DNA of 6,477 bases from Spirochaetales bacterium. GTDB taxonomy: Bacteria > Spirochaetota > Spirochaetia > DSM-27196 > PWMO01. Numbering within the stretch: position 1 is the stretch's first letter; every line of letters starts with the position of its first letter. Position numbers and translations under genes: made by a program. The notes under the pieces were generated by a model. The model was not told where the DNA came from. It searched no databases and saw nothing but the letters and a program-made list of their open reading frames with translations. Below are positions 1-5,240 of this stretch, piece after piece. Location: the NCBI GenBank assembly GCA_007123465.1, contig SKLB01000152.1:1-6477 (forward strand), read 5' to 3'.

Positions 1-2
1 CG

Positions 3-104
3 CTCTACGAACGGCTGGAGCGCCGCCTTCACGACCGCCTGTCAATCGAACAGATGGAGAATATCGAGACAATCTATGAACAAGGTACCGAACTCTTCGA
101 GTAA
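3..104 (+). CDS. C-terminal end of an unidentified upstream protein (partial)
   Basis: The frame starting at base 3 is open from the window edge to a TAA at 102-104 and gives 33 residues ending in EQGTELFE. Most codons in it end in G or C (CTC, CGG, CTG, GAG, CGC), the bias expected of a real gene in this genome, and the peptide is highly charged and looks helical (LYERLERRLHDRL). The other two forward frames over bases 1-75 give less protein-like peptides. The gene overlaps the start of the large envelope gene by 29 bases if that gene starts at 76. I do not recognise the family from so short a tail; the coding call rests on codon bias and composition only. Confidence 0.6.
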   Translation, partial: LYERLERRLHDRLSIEQMENIETIYEQGTELFE

Positions 105-3100
105 TCGCCCGGCGGTGAAACGATCCGCACTGGTCATGGCCCTGGCAATCGGCATGCTGCTGCACGCGGCATCGCCCGCCTGGTCATACAATCCGCCGAC
201 CGGCGGGCAGGACAGCTATCAGCTGCTGTCGCCGCTGTTCCTCGGCCGCGGTTTTTCGGTGACGTCGATGGAGTCGCCGTTCTCGGACGCGATGAACCCT
301 TCGGCATCCGCGCTCAATCAACGCATTGGCCTGGACGCCAGCTACATCGGACTGTCAGCGTTTGGGTCGCAGGGCGATGACCGCGGCTGGCAGGGCCACG
401 CGGTAAACCTGGGCGCAACGTTCCCGACGCGCGCGGGTGTTTTTACCGGTTCAATGCGTTATCTCGGTTCTGAGGTCGACCCGATGTTGCTCGGCAATAC
501 CTTCGGCGTCAAGTTCTCGTTTGCCAAGGACCTCTACCGCGACTTCCTGGTAGGAGCCGGACTCAACGTCGATATGGGCGGGTACGACGGCCTGTTCGAC
601 GTTGGCGCCAATCTGGACTTCGGCGTTATGCACATGGTTGGGGACTTTGGAGTGCTCAAGGATCTGCGTTGGGGAGCTTCGCTGCTGGGCGCTGGTCTGC
701 CGTACAATCCGGTAGACGGCCGCGACTCGATGCCTGCGTTCCTGACACCGGCGCTGGGGGCACAGTTCACGCTGGTGCGCACCGACGACGTAGTCTGGGA
801 TTTCAACACAACCGTCAGTTACCCCACGGTGCAGAACGCACGCGTGAATCTCGGCAGTGAGATCAGCTTCTTTGACACCGTTTCTGTTTTCGGCGGCTGG
901 CAGGCCGACGCGCGCGAGTTCATCGACAGTTCGGTGGAGCAGCGCTCGATGATTCCATCCTTCGGTATCGCAGTCAAGCTATCAACAGACTTCCAGGAAT
1001 CCGAATCGTTCATCGGCGAGCAGGGCTGGAACCGCAGCCAGGTTACCACCCGTGCCGCAGCGGCTCCGCTGTACGACGGCATCTGGGGCTTTGGCGGCGG
1101 CGTCAACGTAGCGCTCGGCGTGGTGGATGAAAACCCACCGGTGATCGAAGTAGACTATGATAGCCGGCGCTACATAGCCCCCACCAATGACGGGGTTAAC
1201 GACTACCTGCAGGTTCCCATCGATATCAGTGATGAACGCTACGTCATGGGCTGGGTGTTCCGCGTCTACGACGAGAACAACCAGCTGGTACGCCGCATTG
1301 AAAACAAGGACGACCGGCCGGAGAACGAAGGCTTCCGCAACTTCATGGACCGGCTTCTGGCGGTCAAGACCGGTGTAGCCGTGCCCGAGGCGCTGCGCTG
1401 GGATGGCACCTCAGACGGCGGCACCGTGGTAGCGGACGGAGACTACAGCTTCACGCTGGAGGCGTGGGACGACAACGGGAACTTCGCACAGACCGAGCGT
1501 TTCGACGTCACCGTCGATACTACGCCACCGGCGGTCAGCGTGGCAGCCATGACACCCGAGGACCGTATCTTCTCGCCCGATGGCGACGGCAACAAGGACG
1601 AGTTACCGATCGAGCAGAGCGGCAGTCAAGAGGACCTGTGGCAGGGCTGGATCGAGGATTCCAGCGGCAACAGGGTCCGCAGCTGGAGCTGGGAATCCTC
1701 GGCTCCGCAGCCGTTTATATGGGATGGAACCGACGACAGCGGTGACCTGTTGCCCGACGGCGTCTACCGCTACCGCATAGCGGCAACCGATCGCGCAGGT
1801 AACCGCGGATCGGACTCGCTTACCAACATCATCATCAACACCGTTCAGGAGCCAATCCGCGTCAGCATCAACCACGCGCATTTCTCGCCCAACAACAACG
1901 GTGTACGCGACACGCTCACCTTTGGTATCGATGTACCCGCATCCGGCCTGCTGGAATGGGAATTGGCGGTACTGGACCAGACCGGCACCCCACGGCGCCG
2001 CTACTCAGGCCAGACGGCACCGCCGTCGCAGATCATCTTTGACGGTAGGGACACTGACGGCCAGGTGCTGGCCGAAGGTGACTACCGGGGCCGGTTGCGC
2101 GCACGCTATCAGAACGGTTACAGCCCCGAGGAGCTCTCTCCGCAGTTTGAGATCGACGTCACGGCGCCCCGTGCCGCGGTGCGGGCGGACCTCGAAGTCT
2201 TTGCACCGAGTCTGGACGGCACCGATGATGAAGTAGTCATCTTTCAGGAGAGCACCCCCGAGGAGCAATGGACCGGGCTGGTGCGCAACGCCGCCGGTGA
2301 GGTGGTCAGAACGTTCACCTGGCGTGGCACCGCCGCTATCAGCGTAGCCTGGGACGGCACCACCGATGAAGGCCGACTGGTGGAAGACGGCCGCTACAGC
2401 TACCAACTCGAAGCGGTCGATCGGGCCGGCAATCGCGGCACCTCCAACCGCATCAGCTTCGACATCGATAACCGTGCCTCGGAAGTGCTCATCTCGGCCG
2501 AGTATCGCGCTTTCTCGCCCAATAACAGCGGCGTTCGAGACACTATTCGATTCTTCCCGCGGCTGCAGATCAATGAAGACATCGATACCTACACCTTGAG
2601 CATAACCAACCAGCAGGGCCAGGTAGTGCGAACCTTCAGCGGCCGTGACCGCATCCCCGGTCCGTTCAGCTGGAACGGGCTCGACAGTGGCGGCAGCCGC
2701 GCTGCCGACGGAGTCTACCGCGGTACGCTGGAAGTCCTCTACCGCAACCGCCACCTGGCGCAGGCTGTCACGGCTGATTTTGTGCTCGACACGGTCTATC
2801 CGAGCGCCGACCTTGCCGCCGATTATACGCTGTTCTCGCCCGACGGCGACGGGAACCGGGACTCGATCCGTATCCGCCAGTCCTCTTCCAACGAACGGCT
2901 ATGGCAAGGGGCAATTGTCTCCACGCAGGGTACGCTTGTCCGCGAGTACGAGTGGCCGGGTGAGTTGACGGATTTCTCGTGGGACGGCCGCGATCAATCG
3001 GGTAACGTGGTGCCCGACGGGATGTACCGCTACGTGGTCAACGCCAGCGACGAAGCCGGCAACCGCACCGAGGTACGTCTGGAAGGCATCGAAGTGGACA

Positions 3101-4143
3101 CCCGGCCGACGCCGATATTCGTTACCGCCGACGCCACCGCCTTCAGCCCCAACAACAATGGCATCCGTGACCAGATCAACTTTACAATGCTGGTGAACAA
3201 CCTGCGGGGAGTCGATGACTGGTCACTGCGCCTGCTGCAGGACGGACGCGAAGTACGCCGTTTCAGCGGCGAAACCATACGCGCGCAGTCCACTATTGAA
3301 TGGGATGGCCGCGACAGCGACGGCCGCGTGCGCGAGGGGCTATACAGCGCCGAGTTCCGCGTCAACTACCGCAAAGGAAACCGACCGGTGGCGCGCACCA
3401 GCGAGTTCCTGCTCGACATCTCACCCCCCGCGGTCAACGTCAATCTCTCTCCGCTGCCGTTCTCACCGGATAACGACGGCGTCAACGACGAGCTGTTCAT
3501 CGATATCGATGTACAGAACGCCAGCGATATTTCGCACTGGCAGCTCGAGATCGTTGACCGCAACGGCCGCTTCTTCAACGAGTTCTCCGGTCGGGGCAAA
3601 CCAGCCGAGCGTATCATCTGGGACGGCCGCGCCTCAAACGGTGACCTGGTGATTTCGGCCGAGGACTATCCCTATCGCCTCGAGGTTGTGGATGTGCTGG
3701 GAAACCGCAGCGTCACCGAAGGCGTAATTCCGGTGGACATTCTGGTGATCCGCGACGGCGACCGGCTGCGGGTTCAGATCGCCAGTATCACCTTTGCGCC
3801 CAACAGTCCCGAGTTGATCACCGATCCGGCAGACCCGCAGGGAGCCAAGAACGATGCGATCCTCGACCGCCTGGTTGAGATTTTCACACGCTATTCGACC
3901 TACAGCATCCGGGTTGAAGGACACGCGGTCAATATAACCGGAACCGAACGCGAGGAGATTGCGGAGCTTCAACCGCTGTCACAGGCGCGTGCGGAATCGG
4001 TACGCAGCGCGCTTGTTGAGCGCGGCCTGGCCGCGAGGCGCATCAGTACCCTGGGACGCGGAGGCACCGAGCCGGTTGTTCCGCATACCGACCTGGAGGA
4101 GCGCTGGAAAAACCGTCGGGTTGAATTTATCCTGATTCGCTAA
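76..4143 (+). CDS. Giant envelope protein: outer-membrane barrel, eight FlgD-type Ig repeats, OmpA-like peptidoglycan-binding domain
   Basis: A 1355-residue secreted protein. Residues 1-37 are a signal peptide: a basic stretch (VKR, 14-16), a hydrophobic core (18-32) and an AWS cleavage site before Y38. Residues ~38-350 are rich in glycine and alternating hydrophobic strands and include an NPS motif at 74-76 like the NPA of FadL-type barrels; I infer an outer-membrane beta-barrel of FadL/PorV or treponemal UPF0164 type. Residues ~355-1220 hold eight Ig-like domains marked by FSPDGDG or FSPNNNG at the front and WDG about 50 residues later. Residues ~1230-1355 are an OmpA/Pal-like domain (GHAVN at 1282-1286, LSQARA, NRRVEF near the end). 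The likely role is linking the outer membrane to the cell wall. ATG 76 has only a distant GGAGA (56-60) and overlaps the preceding gene; GTG 115, ten bases after that gene's stop, would give a more normal short signal peptide. The domain calls for the Ig repeats and OmpA are firm, the barrel less so. Confidence 0.85.
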   Translation: MNKVPNSSSNRPAVKRSALVMALAIGMLLHAASPAWSYNPPTGGQDSYQLLSPLFLGRGFSVTSMESPFSDAMNPSASALNQRIGLDASYIGLSAFGSQGDDRGWQGHAVNLGATFPTRAGVFTGSMRYLGSEVDPMLLGNTFGVKFSFAKDLYRDFLVGAGLNVDMGGYDGLFDVGANLDFGVMHMVGDFGVLKDLRWGASLLGAGLPYNPVDGRDSMPAFLTPALGAQFTLVRTDDVVWDFNTTVSYPTVQNARVNLGSEISFFDTVSVFGGWQADAREFIDSSVEQRSMIPSFGIAVKLSTDFQESESFIGEQGWNRSQVTTRAAAAPLYDGIWGFGGGVNVALGVVDENPPVIEVDYDSRRYIAPTNDGVNDYLQVPIDISDERYVMGWVFRVYDENNQLVRRIENKDDRPENEGFRNFMDRLLAVKTGVAVPEALRWDGTSDGGTVVADGDYSFTLEAWDDNGNFAQTERFDVTVDTTPPAVSVAAMTPEDRIFSPDGDGNKDELPIEQSGSQEDLWQGWIEDSSGNRVRSWSWESSAPQPFIWDGTDDSGDLLPDGVYRYRIAATDRAGNRGSDSLTNIIINTVQEPIRVSINHAHFSPNNNGVRDTLTFGIDVPASGLLEWELAVLDQTGTPRRRYSGQTAPPSQIIFDGRDTDGQVLAEGDYRGRLRARYQNGYSPEELSPQFEIDVTAPRAAVRADLEVFAPSLDGTDDEVVIFQESTPEEQWTGLVRNAAGEVVRTFTWRGTAAISVAWDGTTDEGRLVEDGRYSYQLEAVDRAGNRGTSNRISFDIDNRASEVLISAEYRAFSPNNSGVRDTIRFFPRLQINEDIDTYTLSITNQQGQVVRTFSGRDRIPGPFSWNGLDSGGSRAADGVYRGTLEVLYRNRHLAQAVTADFVLDTVYPSADLAADYTLFSPDGDGNRDSIRIRQSSSNERLWQGAIVSTQGTLVREYEWPGELTDFSWDGRDQSGNVVPDGMYRYVVNASDEAGNRTEVRLEGIEVDTRPTPIFVTADATAFSPNNNGIRDQINFTMLVNNLRGVDDWSLRLLQDGREVRRFSGETIRAQSTIEWDGRDSDGRVREGLYSAEFRVNYRKGNRPVARTSEFLLDISPPAVNVNLSPLPFSPDNDGVNDELFIDIDVQNASDISHWQLEIVDRNGRFFNEFSGRGKPAERIIWDGRASNGDLVISAEDYPYRLEVVDVLGNRSVTEGVIPVDILVIRDGDRLRVQIASITFAPNSPELITDPADPQGAKNDAILDRLVEIFTRYSTYSIRVEGHAVNITGTEREEIAELQPLSQARAESVRSALVERGLAARRISTLGRGGTEPVVPHTDLEERWKNRRVEFILIR
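187..1125 (+). other. Predicted N-terminal beta-barrel domain of the envelope protein
   Basis: Encodes residues 38 to about 350, directly after the signal peptide. The stretch is made of short alternating polar/apolar segments with frequent Gly and aromatic residues (for example GVFTGSMRYLG, GGGVNVALGVV), no hydrophobic helix, and an early NPSASA motif reminiscent of the conserved NPA near the N-terminus of FadL-family barrels. The length of about 310 residues suits a 12- to 14-stranded barrel. The last strand-like segment ends just before the first Ig repeat, which would place the repeats in the periplasm if the barrel has an even strand number. This is a reading of pattern and composition; no alignment was run. 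It could instead be a soluble beta-rich domain. Confidence 0.55.
1141..3750 (+). repeat. Eight tandem FlgD-type Ig-like domains with an A-B alternation and ~210-residue super-period
   Basis: The domains are recognised by a front motif (F-S-P, then D/N-rich loop, then a D three residues on) and a later WDG turn followed by DG.Y. The front Phe residues fall at 499, 603, 709, 813, 920, 1023 and 1129, spaced 103-107; a degenerate first copy starts near 366 (IAPTNDG). Units 2, 4 and 6 are type A: a DGDGN-like loop, QS..E.LWQG, and AGNR near the end. Units 3, 5 and 7 are type B: an NNNG.RD loop, W.L, a FSG or YSG segment, and Y+NG-like ends. Paired units run 1570-2199, 2200-2832 and 2833-3459 (630, 633, 627 bases). 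Unit 1 carries an extra segment at residues 409-441. Unit 8 (3460-3750) mixes A and B features. The DNA copies have diverged, so the amplification is old. Confidence 0.85.
3763..4140 (+). other. OmpA/Pal-like C-terminal peptidoglycan-binding domain
   Basis: Residues ~1230-1355 follow the OmpA C-terminal pattern: I..ITFAPNSPEL, a helix leading to VEGHAVN, PLSQARAESV, GL..RRISTLGRGGTEPV and a terminal WKNRRVEF. Family members bind the stem peptide of peptidoglycan non-covalently in the periplasm. The arginine of LS..RA is present (R1305), but the aspartate of the usual GHTD is V1285, and the loop between the two is about five residues longer than usual (T-G-T-E-R-E-E-I-A-E-L). The fold assignment is strong; the exact ligand is open. 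Confidence 0.85.
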
Positions 4144-4150
4144 GTATAGT

Positions 4151-5221
4151 ATGAGTGCCGTGGAGCACAATAGCGAAACCACTGACGTACGGCGCTTCGG
4201 CGCCGTGCGCGTACTGCTGCTGCTGGTAGCGGCGTGCCTGCTGGCACTGATCGGCGCGGCAGGTGTGGCCTGGTACCTCAACTCCTCACCACAGCAGGCC
4301 GCTGCCACCGAGACGGCGTTTTCGGTCAACCGCGGCGAGAGCGTTGCCGCCATTGCGCGGCGCCTGCAGCAGCGGGACGTGATCCGCTCGGGGCGGTTCT
4401 TGACGCTGCTGAGCGTGGTGCAGGGGACCCAGAATTACTTTCAAAGCGGAAACTATCTGCTGGACCCGACAATGACCGCGGTTGAAATCCATGATTACCT
4501 GGTATCCGGGCGCCAGCAGCTGGTGCGCGTGACAATCCCCGAAGGCTGGACCATCCGACGCATCGCAGAGCATCTCCAATCAAACTCCATTGTATCTGCT
4601 GCCGACTTCACCGCGGCGGCCGGCAGTCGGGAACTGCTGCAGAGCTTCAGCATCGACGCCGACTCAGCGCAGGGCTTCCTCTTTCCGGACACCTACTACT
4701 TCCATCAGGACTATCCGGCGGACGCGGTTGTGCGGCATATGATCGAAACCTTTCTGCGTGCGGCGCGCGATATCTATCCGGATCTCGACAGCCTGAGCGC
4801 GGCTGAACTCTATGACTACGTCATTCTTGCATCGATTATCGAACGCGAGTACATTGCCGCTGATGAAGCACCGCTGATGGCGTCGGTGTTCTACAACCGG
4901 CTGAACGCCGGCAAACGGCTGGAATCGTGTGCTACGGTTGTCTACGTTATGACCGAGGAACAGGGCCTGCCACATCCGAGCCGCCTCTTCTACCGTGACC
5001 TTGAACGCCGCTCAGCGTATAACACCTACCTCAACCACGGTCTGCCGCCGGCGCCGATATCAAATCCGGGTCACAATGCGCTTCGGGGAGCCTTCCACCC
5101 CGCCGACACCGATTACTGGTTCTTTGTGTTGCGCGGAGAGTCTGCGGACCGACACCATTTCTCACGCAATCTGCAGGAGCATAACCGGGCAAGCGTGCTC
5201 TACCTGCGCACGCCGCGTTAG
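4151..5221 (+). CDS. mltG: Endolytic murein transglycosylase MltG (YceG-like)
   Basis: A 356-residue inner-membrane enzyme (E. coli MltG is 340) that cleaves nascent glycan strands and is thought to set their release length. Residues 20-43 are a single membrane helix preceded by basic residues, giving a cytoplasmic N-terminus and periplasmic enzyme. Residues ~56-135 resemble the LysM-like subdomain (VNRGESVAAIARRLQ; IPEGWTIRRIAEHL). The catalytic domain follows: GFLFPDTYYF, ASIIERE with the predicted catalytic glutamate at E231, VFYNRL, and PPAPISNPG (N305-P306-G307) near the end. The usual SDPTV after the YNRL segment is SCATV here (C260, A261). The start is seven bases after the preceding stop with no evident Shine-Dalgarno, so translation may be coupled to the upstream gene. 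Older annotations of this family as aminodeoxychorismate lyase are a misnomer. Confidence 0.93.
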   Translation: MSAVEHNSETTDVRRFGAVRVLLLLVAACLLALIGAAGVAWYLNSSPQQAAATETAFSVNRGESVAAIARRLQQRDVIRSGRFLTLLSVVQGTQNYFQSGNYLLDPTMTAVEIHDYLVSGRQQLVRVTIPEGWTIRRIAEHLQSNSIVSAADFTAAAGSRELLQSFSIDADSAQGFLFPDTYYFHQDYPADAVVRHMIETFLRAARDIYPDLDSLSAAELYDYVILASIIEREYIAADEAPLMASVFYNRLNAGKRLESCATVVYVMTEEQGLPHPSRLFYRDLERRSAYNTYLNHGLPPAPISNPGHNALRGAFHPADTDYWFFVLRGESADRHHFSRNLQEHNRASVLYLRTPR

Positions 5222-5226
5222 CGTTC

Positions 5227-5232
5227 AGGGAG
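5227..5232 (+). promoter_or_regulatory. Shine-Dalgarno of dnaG (AGGGAG)
   Basis: AGGGAG lies in the 19-base gap after mltG, eight bases before GTG 5241. It fixes the GTG as the start, and the protein then begins with the IP..II.EI.R...IV..I pattern typical of primase N-termini. It is the clearest ribosome site in the window; the other two starts have weak ones. Confidence 0.75.
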
Positions 5233-5240
5233 CACACGCT

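Noticed and set aside
2005..2754. A 249-codon open frame on the minus strand
   Set aside because: It lies wholly inside the Ig-repeat coding region in antisense. Long antisense frames are common opposite GC-rich genes with strong third-position bias, and its peptide (A/V/G-rich, no recognisable motif) tracks the repeats on the other strand.
1570..3501. FSPDGDG/FSPNNNG motifs as type IX secretion sorting domains
   Set aside because: The gliding-associated C-terminal sorting domain has a similar front motif, but it occurs once at the C-terminus. Here the motif is internal and repeated, the C-terminus is OmpA-like, and nothing else suggests Bacteroidetes.
5222..5240. Terminator or promoter between mltG and dnaG
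   Set aside because: The 19-base gap holds only the Shine-Dalgarno; there is no hairpin, T-run or promoter-like pair.
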